Part shown: piece after piece, positions 45,583 to 54,546 of the stretch | How the letters are laid out: every line of letters begins with the position of its first letter | How positions within the stretch are numbered: the stretch's first letter is position 1 | Notes under the pieces: generated by a model | The model's database searches: none | Told to the model about the DNA's origin: nothing | Seen by the model: the letters and a program-made list of their open reading frames with translations, nothing else | Position numbers and translations under genes: made by a program | Source of the DNA: Bacteroidetes bacterium endosymbiont of Geopemphigus sp. | Lineage (GTDB): Bacteria > Bacteroidota > Bacteroidia > Flavobacteriales > Blattabacteriaceae | DNA length: 64,000 nucleotides | Direction of reading: 5' to 3' | NCBI RefSeq assembly: GCF_002904345.1 | Contig: NZ_PEIH01000005.1 | Span: 178,449-242,448, forward strand

Positions 45583-46321
45583 AAAGGTATTGAAGGCATG
45601 CTAGCAGCTATCGGTCTGATCATTATTATGAAGCAGGTTCCTTACCTTTGGGCTTTGATGTGGAAAAGACTACGGAATTCATGCTTTTGGAATCAGGATT
45701 TTCTTTTATTCATCACTCGCTTAAACATATCAGCCTAGGAATATTGCTTACCGGCTTAATCTCACTGGTCTTGCTCATTTTTTGAGAACAACCCTTCATG
45801 AAAATTTTAGGTCATACCCGCTGCGATTATAGTGGTGGTATTGGGCATCTTCATGAAATATATTGTTTTCTTCTTTTCCCTCCTCTCTAGCGGCAGAAAG
45901 TTGAAATTATATGGTATAATCTACCCATAGCTGCTAATATTAAAGAATATATCGGACAGTTTACACTTCCTGACTTTAGTGGATTTTCTAACCTACACGT
46001 ATGGCAGATCGCTTTGGTCATACGCTAATAAGCTGCTTATCGATAGTTTAGTTTTCTGTTGAATATATTAATAAACTGGAACCATTACGTTACGCTCTTA
46101 GAAGTCGTGAGCTTAAGGCGCAAGGTATCGGCAATACCGTCAACATCCTTCTCGAAGGTTTGCCTGTTACTTCAGTTATCGTAAGGTCTTCGGAAAATCT
46201 AAACGCAGGCGGATGAATTAAAATCGCTACCATAACACATGGCGCTTTGTTAATATTATGTGTAGCCTTAGTGTCGGGCCTTCTCAATGAAATTCCCTTA
46301 GCCGCTTTGGTACTGTTTTAA
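45583..46321 (+). pseudogene. Inverted membrane-core segment of the same SulP gene
   Basis: Plus-strand frames read KGIEGMLAAIGLIIIMKQVP, then LGFDVEKTTEFMLLESGFSF with IHHSLKHISLGILLTGLISL, IPAAIIVVVLGIF, LPIAANIKEYIGQFTLPDFS, then SRELKAQGIGNTVNILLEGL, PVTSVIVRSSENLNAGG and HGALLILCVALVSGLLNEIP ending LAALVLF. In SulP transporters these blocks directly precede the segment found on the minus strand at 45575. Thus the core is flipped relative to the tail. Several frameshifts and stops are also present, and the N-terminal 100 or so residues are absent. Confidence 0.85.
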
Positions 46322-46711
46322 TCATGGTGGACTAATACCTACAGGACAATTATATTTCGCCAAAACAGGTATATTGATATAATATCTTATTAAATAAAGC
46401 TCTATCTCTATGTACTCTAAATTTATCAAACGTTTCCCCTTTGATTGTGGTGGTATTTTTTTTGAATTTTTAAAATGATTTGACAATGACTTATCCACGT
46501 TAAAAATAGGGGCTATGCCTATCCCTGCTTTGACTCCGAAATAAAATTCGTATTTCTGAGCAGATCGTTTAAAACGAGAAGATTCCTGAACCTTGAGCGA
46601 ACTTACTATAAAAAACAAGGTAAAGACAAATAAATGATTATCTTCTTCATAAAGAAGAATTATGTAATCCATAGGAAAAAGTATTTTACTTATTACGTAA
46701 GTAAAATACAT
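46322..46711 (-). pseudogene. 3'-truncated PorT-like outer-membrane beta-barrel gene
   Basis: A 129-codon minus-strand frame with a hydrophobic segment near residues 26-38 (NHLFVFTLFFIVSSLK) that may be a signal peptide, then YEFYFGVKAGIGIAPIF, the first strand of PorT-like barrels, and LYLIRYYINIPVLAKYNCPV (strand motif IPVLxKY). It ends abruptly at the edge of the inverted sulP segment, where about 80 residues of barrel should follow. The rearrangement therefore probably removed its 3' end. A start at the ATG at 46672 is more likely than the frame opening at 46711. Confidence 0.62.
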
Positions 46712-46778
46712 TATTTATATAATTAAATAATGTAAAATTATTATTTTAAAATTCATAAAAAATTTATATATAGAGATA

Positions 46779-46808
46779 AAAAAGTCCCAGAATATTCTGG
46801 GACTTTTT
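46779..46808 (-). terminator. Terminator hairpin of the PorT-like cluster
   Basis: A perfect 30-base palindrome centred at 46793/46794: AAAAAGTCCCAGAA on the left and its complement TTCTGGGACTTTTT on the right, around a central TA. It lies 34 bases beyond the end of the decayed PorT-like gene at 46842. T runs on both sides would allow termination in either direction. Confidence 0.8.
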
Positions 46809-46841
46809 AGTAAGCACCGATGAAAAATATCGAAAAGCTAT

Positions 46842-47392
46842 TAGAACATATAGCCTACACCTAAATGATAGCCTAAACCTCCGGCGAGGGCGAAATCAAA
46901 TTTATCAGTATCATCCTTAATGTGATCTTTGTAACTCATCTGGAAGTTTTTCTCCGTCAGGAACTTTTAAGCTGATTGTTGATAACAAAACCTATTTGGT
47001 GGTCTAATTCCAGATAAAAACCGCTTAGCATAGAGCTAGGAAATATATAGTGAAGTATCACAGGTAAATTGATATAGTCAAGCCTTCTCGTAAATACTCC
47101 TTGTTCTTTACCTATCTGGTGAGAATATATAAGCTCAGTTTGAATGGAAAATCCATCGGCGAGTATATAACCGAGATAAACTCTGGCGTGCATTCCCGAG
47201 CGCAAGCTCGAACTTTTTACTCCGGAGGAATTTCCAAGTTTAGATATATTCAGCCCACTTTTTATTCCAAAATATGTTCTCCTCTGGCAGGCATGGCAGA
47301 GAACTCACAGACGGGAAACATGGTTTTTTCGTAGAGCTGAATGGAGGTAAAAAACAATGCAAATGATAAGATGTCAAGTAGTCTTTTCATAC
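46842..47392 (-). pseudogene. Decayed PorT-like outer-membrane beta-barrel gene
   Basis: Begins on the minus strand with MKRLLDILSFALFFTSIQ, a signal peptide, then in other frames TYFGIKSGLNIS, SLRSGMHARVYLGYILADGF with SIQTELIYSHQIGKEQGVFT and RRLDYINLPVILHYIFPSSM (47205-46957). A frame change leads to SYKDHIKDDTDKFDFALAGG and LGYHLGVGYMF, a proper barrel end with terminal Phe. At least two frameshifts break it. The layout matches the intact neighbour at 47671-48288, so they are probably tandem relatives. Confidence 0.8.
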
Positions 47393-47607
47393 ATTTTTTA
47401 TTAATGTGTTAACACAAATTTATATATTCCTTTTATAAAAAGGAAGAATCGTAATTGAGAAAAAAAAACTCAACCATACATAAAAAAGAATATAAACAGA
47501 CCGTTTTATTTAAAAAAAATATCTAAATCAAAAAATAACTGATTTATAAGGATATTAAAAAATAGCTCTGAAATAAATTCTCATAAACTATGAACGAAAG
47601 AGAGAAA

Positions 47608-47640
47608 ACAAAAGGCCTTGAAAATTTCAAGGCCTTTTGT
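47608..47640 (-). terminator. Terminator hairpin of the intact PorT-like gene
   Basis: ACAAAAGGCCTTGAAA and its reverse complement flank one central base (47624), giving a long stem with four GC pairs in its core. On the minus strand it ends in TTTTGTTTTCTC. It lies 31 bases after the stop of the gene at 47671. Confidence 0.72.
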
Positions 47641-47670
47641 AAAAAAATCTTTTATAAAAATATCTCTGTC

Positions 47671-48288
47671 TTAAAAGACATAGGCCAGACCTGTCTGAAA
47701 TACTGAATTTTTATTTGAAGAAATCTTATCAGCTTTATAAACATTGGTAAGACCTATGGTGTATCGCGCGGTAAGGCCTAAGTCCGGAACTTTAAAATAC
47801 TGACTTACATCGTATTTTACCCCTAGGGTCAGGCTAAAATCAAATCCATTGGCTTTTTTTGGAGAATCGCCAGGGTGATAATTGTCTTTATTTATGGCAA
47901 AACCCAATTGAGGACCCATCTCAAAAGCGAGCGAATCTACCAAACGATACTGAAACATAATAGGAATATTTAAATAGCCGTTTGATACGGTTTCTTTCAG
48001 GGATTTATTTTTAAAGCCTTGTGAGGAAAATAAAAGTTCGGGTTGTATGGACATATCCTGGTCTATATTGTATCTTCCGTAAACACCGGCGTTAAAACCT
48101 GTACGAGAAGAAATGTTATTTAAACTTATAACGCTCGAAAAATTAACCCCTGACTTTACACCGTATTCCATTTGTTTAAACACTTTCTTGGTACATTCTA
48201 TAGTTTTATCTAGCCTCTGACCTATCGTCTGGGACTGGGTTGATAAGACGCCTGAAAACAGGCCTATGGTTAGAAATAGTTTTTTCAT
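47671..48288 (-). CDS. PorT-family outer-membrane beta-barrel protein
   Basis: 205 residues. The signal peptide is MKKLFLTIGLFSGVLSTQSQ. The mature part has alternating strands of an 8-stranded barrel: MEYGVKSGVNFSSVISL, TGFNAGVYGRYNIDQDMSIQ with PELLFSSQGFKNKS, NGYLNIPIMFQYRLVDSLAF and GPQLGFAINKD. It ends SVFQTGLAYVF with the C-terminal Phe recognised by BamA. The motif IQPELLFSSQG and YLNIPIM are hallmarks of OMP_b-brl_2/PorT-like proteins. Function unknown; possible surface structure or secretion-linked protein. It is the only intact member of three such genes in this cluster. Confidence 0.85.
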   Translation of the reverse strand: MKKLFLTIGLFSGVLSTQSQTIGQRLDKTIECTKKVFKQMEYGVKSGVNFSSVISLNNISSRTGFNAGVYGRYNIDQDMSIQPELLFSSQGFKNKSLKETVSNGYLNIPIMFQYRLVDSLAFEMGPQLGFAINKDNYHPGDSPKKANGFDFSLTLGVKYDVSQYFKVPDLGLTARYTIGLTNVYKADKISSNKNSVFQTGLAYVF

Positions 48289-49308
48289 GTTTTACAATTT
48301 TTATTCAAATGTAAACAAATCAGCACTATAATAAAAACTTTCAAAGTATTTCTAATCTGTATAAATTCACCTAGAGACTAAGTATTTCAAATAATTTATT
48401 TAACTCCCAAAAAGAAATAAGAAGTTAAAAAGGGACACAAATACGAACGATCAGCGTTTTTCTCTACATGTTAATTGCAAAGAGCTCCTGCACAGTACAT
48501 GGTGAAATTCCTAAAAGCGAAACTAAGGGAAATTCTCTCTGAGAAACCTTTTTCTTCTCTTAAAGGCTTACAACGCAGAATTAAATTATTAAAGCAAAAC
48601 CTGGTTGACAAGAATTCTATCGCTAGATATCTGTAAAGTTACGTAAGTTTCAAATAATCAGATAAAAGAAACAAAAGCTGCGCGCATTAAGAAACTTAAA
48701 AACAAATAAAAGCCTTTTTTTTAAATAAAAAAATTCTTACTTAAACTAAGTTTTTTTTCTGCCTTTTTCACATATGAATAGATTATAAATCTCTTATATA
48801 TAAACAGATTGAAAACTTTAATAACGTAAAACTTATTTTGCAACGAGTAACAAGTAGTTTTTGATAGTTTATCATTATTAAAGAGTTTGAATTAAAGTTT
48901 TTTAAATGAGATATCATATTTATTACAAATAAATTCATACTAAATCCATTTTTATAAGATTTTTTTCAGCTTTAAAGACACAAAGCTCTTTGTTTTTTGA
49001 TATTTAGATATTTATCTAATGCTTTTTAGGTGAAAGAGGATCTAGATATAAATACGTTGCATCAAACAAATACCTTTTATAAAAGCAAAACGCACCTTAT
49101 TAAGCCCTGAAAAACTCTTTCATAGCCTTTATATTATCTTTTATACAAATAAGGTTTTCAAGAGAAAAATAAGCTCTCTTTCAAGCTATAATCACTTAAA
49201 TTATTTGTTCCAACGTTAATTTATCTCCCCGGCTATCAAACTTTTTCTTCAGATTTTGTCTTTTTGTGAGTATTACAAAATAATATAATTTAATCTTTTA
49301 TTTAACTT
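48289..49308. other. 1-kb gap with only faint coding traces
   Basis: No gene I can name. A plus-strand frame near 48499-48635 reads FLKAKLREILSEKPFSSLKG then LQRRIKLLKQNLVDKNS before a stop, and looks like an old coding segment of basic, helical character. The rest is AT-rich without support. The promoter of ribD should lie near 49270-49300 (no perfect TAnnTTTG seen). Confidence 0.45.
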
Positions 49309-50367
49309 ATGAAAGAAATTCAAGAACTCTTTATGAGAAGAGCCTTGCTCTTAGCTAAAAAAGGGGTGGGTACTACACGGCCCAATCCTATGGTAGGCTG
49401 CGTGATAGAAAAAGATGAGAAAATCATCGGAGAAGGTTGGCATTATAAAAGTGGCGGGCCGCATGCGGAGGTTGTGGCTATAAACTCAGTAAAAAATCCT
49501 CCGGAGTTTAATAAATCTACTCTGTACGTCACACTGGAACCCTGCTCACATCATGGAAAAACAAGCCCGTGCACAGACTTGATCATCCAAAAAAAAATAC
49601 CGAGAGTTGTTATAGGAACTCAAGATTCCTATGAAAAAGTAAACAGAACGGGAATAAAGAAACTCAAATCCGCCGGAATAAAAGTCATTGAAAGTGTACT
49701 CGAAGAAGATTGCCGTATACTTAACCGGCGTTTTTTAAATTTTCATGAAAAAAAAAGACCTTATATTGTCTTAAAATGGGCGCAAAGTAATGATGGATTT
49801 ATGGATGTTTTACCTCATCAGAAAAATACGGGAGAAATTTTCTGGATCAGCAATGTTTATTCAAGGCAACTAACTCATCTTTGGCGTACTCAGGAGGAAG
49901 CTTTACTCATCGGAACGCAAACGGCCCGAAACGACAATCCTCAACTAAACGCCCGGCACTGGTACGGAAATAACCCCTGGCGTGTCTTGCTGGATAAAAA
50001 CCTCCGTTTACCTTGTTCGCTAAATATATACGATCAACAACAACCTACCCTGATCTTTACAGAAGAAACACCTCCTGAGAATAAAAATAAGACGCGTTTC
50101 ATACAAACGCTTTTCAATGAGAGATTTCTTGAAAATATGTTAAAAAACATTTATGATCTTAATGTCCAGTCATTGATGGTGGAAGGTGGTAAAAAAACTC
50201 TGGAAAGCTTTATCGAAAAAAAACTGTGGGATGAAAGCAGAATTTTCATTGCCGGAAAAAATTTAAAAAATGGATTAAACGCGCCTATGGTACAGGGAAA
50301 AATATGGAGGCAAAGAACTATTGATAATGACAGACTTCTGATTCTTATCCCTGATGGTGCAAAATGA
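49309..50367 (+). CDS. ribD: Riboflavin biosynthesis protein RibD (deaminase/reductase)
   Basis: Bifunctional enzyme for steps two and three of riboflavin synthesis. The N-terminal deaminase domain has zinc ligands in GGPHAEV and PCSHHGKTSPCTDLI (about residues 55-90) and the start MRRALLLAKKGVGTTRPNPM. The reductase domain begins near residue 150 (YIVLKWAQSNDGFM) and has IGTQTARNDNPQLNARHW and the NADPH loop LMVEGGKKTLESFI. 352 residues, full length. The stop overlaps the start of the yigZ remnant (ATGA). Confidence 0.95.
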   Translation: MKEIQELFMRRALLLAKKGVGTTRPNPMVGCVIEKDEKIIGEGWHYKSGGPHAEVVAINSVKNPPEFNKSTLYVTLEPCSHHGKTSPCTDLIIQKKIPRVVIGTQDSYEKVNRTGIKKLKSAGIKVIESVLEEDCRILNRRFLNFHEKKRPYIVLKWAQSNDGFMDVLPHQKNTGEIFWISNVYSRQLTHLWRTQEEALLIGTQTARNDNPQLNARHWYGNNPWRVLLDKNLRLPCSLNIYDQQQPTLIFTEETPPENKNKTRFIQTLFNERFLENMLKNIYDLNVQSLMVEGGKKTLESFIEKKLWDESRIFIAGKNLKNGLNAPMVQGKIWRQRTIDNDRLLILIPDGAK

Positions 50368-50979
50368 CACGAGTGGCTTTTTCTCCATAACCAGAGCGGC
50401 TGAAGAAGTGGTTTATAAGGAGAATAATAGCAAATTATTCGGTTATGCTTATCGAAAGTGATATTCAAGAAATCAAAGCATATCTCTCAAGCTGCACGCA
50501 AAAACACCCACGTGCGCGCGGCATTTCTACTACGCTTATCGATTGGAGGACACGAATTCACGAATTATGGATTTTCAAACGATCAAAAACCTTGCTTTCA
50601 GCCGCGGAGTCGCCGATCTTTCAGAAGATCGTTTCAAAAGAGCTTTATAATACGCTCTTGATCATAGTACGTTATTTTTGAGGAACAAAATTAGGAATCG
50701 GAGGGATTGATACGAGCTTACAAAAATTGCACAGAAAGCACTCTCAAGAACACTGCCATTGACAAGATAATAGAATGGAATAGATATGTAATAGAGCTCG
50801 TTTATGAAGACTTAGCTCCATCTTACCGATGGATCGAAAAATCCAATACTATTTTCATTGATTGCCGGATCAACGAAAATAAAGCTTCATTAATTATCTG
50901 GATGGAAAAATTTGAAGCAATTGATTTTAAAGAAGGCTTTCAAAGGCTAGATCTGAATTATAAAACAGAAGAAAAATGA
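50364..50979 (+). pseudogene. yigZ: Decayed YigZ/IMPACT-family gene
   Basis: Fragments read TRAAEEVVYKENNSKLFGYA, then in other frames CARHFYYAYRLE, NGSGTPGKPIL-like residues, VRYFG, KLGIGGLIRAYKNC, and the last open frame (50707-50979) AYKNCTESTLKNTAIDKIIE to LDLNYKTEEK. It follows the YigZ (DUF1949/UPF0029) family, whose role is uncertain. At least four frameshifts are present. It starts within the ribD stop codon, an arrangement consistent with an old operon. The 90-codon C-terminal frame is unlikely to be functional alone. Confidence 0.8.
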
Positions 50980-51483
50980 GGTTTAAGCTTTTGATGAATA
51001 AAACCCGGACATCGAACAGGGTGTCTGCTTGGAAATAGTGCTTGCCTTGGATAAAAAATCCGTATTTTTATTATAAAATTTATAATAAAGATGGATACGT
51101 ATTCCTAAAGAAAGAGACTTCAGATAGATATTTATGGTAAGAAGATCTAATTAATAATTCGCGCCGTTTTTAAATAAGTACAATTAAGCTCTATTACAGA
51201 TATCATAATACTCTAATTTTAGATGTGTACTGGTCACAATGCTCATGATACACATAGCTCATTTACCCACTTCAGAATAATCCACTCTTATATAATTTTT
51301 TACATGTATCATTTTGAATTATTAGATTAATACATAGTACAAACATATTTAAAATTAATCAAGATTAAAAAGAATTTTTTTTTAGGAATTTTCTCTTCAA
51401 CTTTGGTCTTCGCTCAGCCTGTGAGAATGGCTGCTTTTTCAAAAAATATTTTATATAATAATAAAGCAAAAATAATACTTTAA
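50980..51483. other. Region upstream of dnaA without a recognised gene
   Basis: A short phrase near 51085-51140 (YNKDGYVFLKKETSDRYLW) looks like former coding sequence but cannot be assigned. I looked for DnaA boxes (TTATCCACA and near matches) on both strands and saw none, so no origin is proposed. The last 100 bases before dnaA should contain its promoter. Confidence 0.45.
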
Positions 51484-52917
51484 ATGAGAGATAAAGCAGA
51501 ATATATCTGGAAAAATTGTTTAAATTTTATAAAGGACAATATTTCTGAACATGCTTTTACAACTTGGTTTAAGCCTATAGTACCAATAGCCCTTGAGAAA
51601 TCTATGCTTACCATACAGGTACCTAGTAAATTTTTCTATGAATGGCTTGAAGAACACTACATACGCCTGCTTAAAGTAGTACTTCAGAAAGAATTAGGTC
51701 ATGAAGCGCGCTTGGTATATAATATATTGATGGAAAAAAAAGCTGAACAAGACTCGCATCCCCATACTATGAATATACCCAGTATAGGAAAAGAAAAAAT
51801 GAGGCCTCAGGAAGTTCAGGCGCCACTCTCTTTAAAACCGCGTGAAATTAAAAATCCTTTTATCATTCCGGGACTCAGAAAAATTCATATTGATGCGCAA
51901 TTAAATCCACATTATACTTTCACTCATTTTATCGAGGGAGAATCTAATCGCTTAGCGCGCTCGGCGGGTCTTGCCATTGCCAGACGTCCGGGAGGCACTG
52001 CTTTCAATCCACTCTTTATCTATGGAAACGTCGGACTTGGAAAAACGCATCTGAGTAATGCTATAGGGCTTGAAGTAAAAGAAAAGCATCCTTATAAAAC
52101 AGTACTTTACTTATCAGCCGAACGCTTCACCCAACAATTCATCGAGGCCATTAAAAATAATACCCGGAATGATTTCATCCATTTTTACCAGATGATCGAT
52201 GTACTCATTGTAGATGACATTCATTTTCTTGCGAGTAAAAAAGCGACCCAGGAGGCTTTTTTTCATATATTCAACCACCTCCACCAGAGTGGTAAACAGC
52301 TGATAATGACTTCCGATAAGCCTCCTATCGATATGCAGGATATGGAACAGCGTTTAATTTCACGTTTTAAATGGGGTTTATCAGCTGAATTGCATACACC
52401 TGATTATGAGACTCGTATAGAAATCCTCAAAAGCAAGATTTATAAAGACGGTCTTAGTGTAGAGGAGGCTATCGTAGAGTATATTGCGAAATATATCCAT
52501 ACCAATGTACGAGAACTTGAAGGCGCTTTAATTTCTTTGGTAGCCCAGGCTTCATTAAATAAGAAGGAAATCACACAGAAATTAGCTGAACAAACCCTCA
52601 TAAATTTCATATCTAACACAAGAAAGGAAATTTCCATAGACCAAATTAAAAAAATTATTTGTGATTATTTCAAGATCAGCGCTGAGCAAATCCAGTCCAA
52701 GACGCGAAAAAGAGACATCGTTCAGGCCAGACAATTGGCTATGTATTTTGCCAAGGAATACACAGGTGCTTCCCTATCGAACATAGGCGAAAAAATCGGT
52801 CAACGTGATCACGCTACTGTATTACATGCTTGTAAAACGATTAAAAATCTCTCGGAAACAGACAAAATGTTTAGATACTACATCAGTGACTTGCGTAAAA
52901 AAATCACCACTCCCTAA
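51484..52917 (+). CDS. dnaA: Chromosomal replication initiator DnaA
   Basis: AAA+ ATPase that opens the origin and regulates transcription. 477 residues. Domain I starts IWKNCLNFIKDNISEHAFTT. The AAA+ core has Walker A GNVGLGKTH (about 181-189), Walker B VLIVDDIHFL, sensor I TSDKPP and the arginine-finger region RLISRFKWGL. Domain IV holds the DNA-binding helix-turn-helix with the DnaA signature GASLSNIGEKIGQRDHATVL. ATG start at 51484. The gene is not beside dnaN, gyrB or rpmH, and the methylase gene follows after 20 bases. Confidence 0.96.
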   Translation: MRDKAEYIWKNCLNFIKDNISEHAFTTWFKPIVPIALEKSMLTIQVPSKFFYEWLEEHYIRLLKVVLQKELGHEARLVYNILMEKKAEQDSHPHTMNIPSIGKEKMRPQEVQAPLSLKPREIKNPFIIPGLRKIHIDAQLNPHYTFTHFIEGESNRLARSAGLAIARRPGGTAFNPLFIYGNVGLGKTHLSNAIGLEVKEKHPYKTVLYLSAERFTQQFIEAIKNNTRNDFIHFYQMIDVLIVDDIHFLASKKATQEAFFHIFNHLHQSGKQLIMTSDKPPIDMQDMEQRLISRFKWGLSAELHTPDYETRIEILKSKIYKDGLSVEEAIVEYIAKYIHTNVRELEGALISLVAQASLNKKEITQKLAEQTLINFISNTRKEISIDQIKKIICDYFKISAEQIQSKTRKRDIVQARQLAMYFAKEYTGASLSNIGEKIGQRDHATVLHACKTIKNLSETDKMFRYYISDLRKKITTP

Positions 52918-52937
52918 TCTTTCAAAGGTACAATTAC

Positions 52938-53648
52938 ATGTATGGGAAGCTCTTTTTAATTCCTACACCTCTATCGGAAAGCGCTTTTCAAGAAGTATTG
53001 CCTGAGCGTATCGAAGAAATAATAAACGAACTAAATCACTTTATCGTTGAAAATGAAAAAAGCGCACGTCATTTTATAAAAAGGATATGCCCGAGAAAAC
53101 CGCAACATTATCTTCATATCGGTGAGTTACCAAAACATGGTAAAAAAATTCAAAACATTGATTCCTATCTTGAGCCCTTGCTCAAGGGTCATTCGATGGG
53201 CTTACTATCAGAAGCCGGCTTACCTTGTATTGCAGATCCCGGATCAAACATCGTACTGAGAGCACATAAGCAAAAGCTGGTTGTGATGCCACTTTCCGGA
53301 CCTTCTTCAATATTGATGACTTTAATGGCTTCAGGTTTGAATGGGCAGCGGTTTGCTTTTCATGGTTATTTACCTATTGCGAAAAACCTATTGAAGGAGA
53401 AAATTAAATCTCTTGAAAAATATTCCAGGGAAAATGGGCAAACACAGTTGTTTATGGAAACCCCTTATCGTAACGGAAAACTCCTGGAAATTCTTCTATC
53501 GGTTTGTAATAAATATAGCCTGCTCACCATAGCTACAGATCTTACCGGCAGAGATGAGATGATCAAAACTCAGTCCATTTTAGAATGGAGAAAAACTACA
53601 ATTAATCTTTATAAAAGACCTAGCTTATTCGGGCTTTTGTCGTTTTAA
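52938..53648 (+). CDS. RsmI-like SAM-dependent methyltransferase (tetrapyrrole methylase fold)
   Basis: 236 residues of a Bacteroidota-specific relative of RsmI, the 16S rRNA C1402 2'-O-methyltransferase. Seen: GKLFLIPTPLSESAF, VENEKSARHFIKRICP, GLLSEAGLPCIADPGSNIVL (SAM loop), PLSGPSSILMTLMASGLNGQ with RFAFHGYLPI, and FMETPYRNGKLLEILL. Genuine RsmI begins LYLVPTPIGNLxD and is longer; this form lacks that start, so the exact target is uncertain. The C-terminus is short (KRPSLFGLLSF), matching relatives. It follows dnaA by 20 bases and is probably co-transcribed. Confidence 0.85.
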   Translation: MYGKLFLIPTPLSESAFQEVLPERIEEIINELNHFIVENEKSARHFIKRICPRKPQHYLHIGELPKHGKKIQNIDSYLEPLLKGHSMGLLSEAGLPCIADPGSNIVLRAHKQKLVVMPLSGPSSILMTLMASGLNGQRFAFHGYLPIAKNLLKEKIKSLEKYSRENGQTQLFMETPYRNGKLLEILLSVCNKYSLLTIATDLTGRDEMIKTQSILEWRKTTINLYKRPSLFGLLSF

Positions 53649-53679
53649 ATCTGTTTGGAGATATTTATAAAAAATAATT

Positions 53680-54110
53680 TTGGTTTTTTAATGCCATATG
53701 TTAGTGATAATCTCATGCCCGAGAAGAATCCAAAGATTATTGATATAGAACCAAAGCATCAAAATAAGTATAGTTTTTATAGAACCGTAGAGCACGTTAT
53801 AAAAAGAAAAAAGCGCAAAAAAAACTGTAGTAAAAACAGCGCCGGGCACCACTTGCTTCCAGGAAAAGTGAAGATGGGAACCGAAATAACACAAAATATA
53901 TATCCCAATAAAAAGCCACCCAGAGACTAAAATAATTGGTTAAATTAAGCAGAAAAGAAGGTATAAATATACCTGTAAAAAAGTGCCAGACTAAATTTGA
54001 CTATGATAGATAAACAAAAGACTCAAAAGCAGTAAAAGACTTAAAAAAATCGTCACTAAATCCGAAGAAAAGAGAAGTATTTCCTAAAGAACGTAACTTT
54101 ACTCTTTGAA
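53680..54110 (-). pseudogene. C-terminal remnant of a YihY/BrkB membrane protein
   Basis: A minus-strand frame (53894-53688) reads SWKQVVPGAVFTTVFFALFS, then YNVLYGSIKTILILMLWFYI and NNLWILLGHEI, the highly conserved end of YihY/UPF0761 membrane proteins (PGA motif, YGS motif, LxGxE motif). Sequence upstream to about 54110 has hydrophobic fragments in broken frames (FSLWVAFYWDIYFVLF). The first half of the protein is gone, replaced by the rlmH remnant on the opposite strand. Function of the family is unclear; it was once misnamed RNase BN. Confidence 0.75.
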
Positions 54111-54181
54111 GAAAAGAAATAATTATTTGGCTTACGAAATGATGTTTGATATGGTAAATCAATTCACGGCTTATTTATTTT

Positions 54182-54546
54182 ATGAAATATATTGCACTTT
54201 TTGTAGGAAAATCACGCGACGAGAATTTAAAAACGTTCACACGAGTTTATTTCAAAAGACTAGAAAGAGAAATTTCATGTCGTTTTAGAAATTCCTGATG
54301 TAAAAAAATCTACCATATCTGAGCAAAAACAAAAAAAGTCGGAAGCAATTCTGTTAAAAGTGTTTCCCGGCGATAAATTTTGCCTGCTCGATGAAAAAGG
54401 AAAGACTTACGGTTCTATGGAATTTGCTTCTTTTATCAGAAATCAGCTAAAATATTCCACAAAGTGTTTATTGTTTACTTATTTGCGCTGAGCAACTTTA
54501 TCGCGCGTTCTCGATTCTTAAAAATCATCCCTATCATCATGAATGA
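54182..54546 (+). pseudogene. rlmH: Decayed rlmH (23S rRNA pseudouridine-1915 N3-methyltransferase)
   Basis: Starts at ATG 54182: MKYIALFVGKSRDENLKTFT then YFKRLEREISC, frame change near 54280 to VVLEIPDVKKSTISEQKQKK and EAILLKVFPGDKFCLLDEKG, then KTYGSMEFASFIRNQLKYST. A jump follows to AEQLYRAFSILKNHPYHHE and a stop at 54544-54546 or nearby. The end is a perfect RlmH C-terminus (EQLYRA... PYHHE). About 40 residues between, which normally form the SAM-binding knot with its GGAYG loop, are deleted. Function is therefore lost. The protease gene now starts inside this remnant's tail. Confidence 0.9.

Noticed and set aside
46490-46505. TTATCCACG, one base from a DnaA box
   Set aside because: A single near match inside a truncated barrel gene; expected by chance in 64 kb.
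50980-51483. Replication origin upstream of dnaA
   Set aside because: No DnaA boxes or clear AT-rich repeats beyond the background, and dnaA position alone does not mark an origin in this phylum.
54464-54538. Longer start (GTG) for the CPBP protease
   Set aside because: This stretch is rlmH coding sequence read in a shifted frame (its C-terminal EQLYRAF region), so it is not part of the protease.
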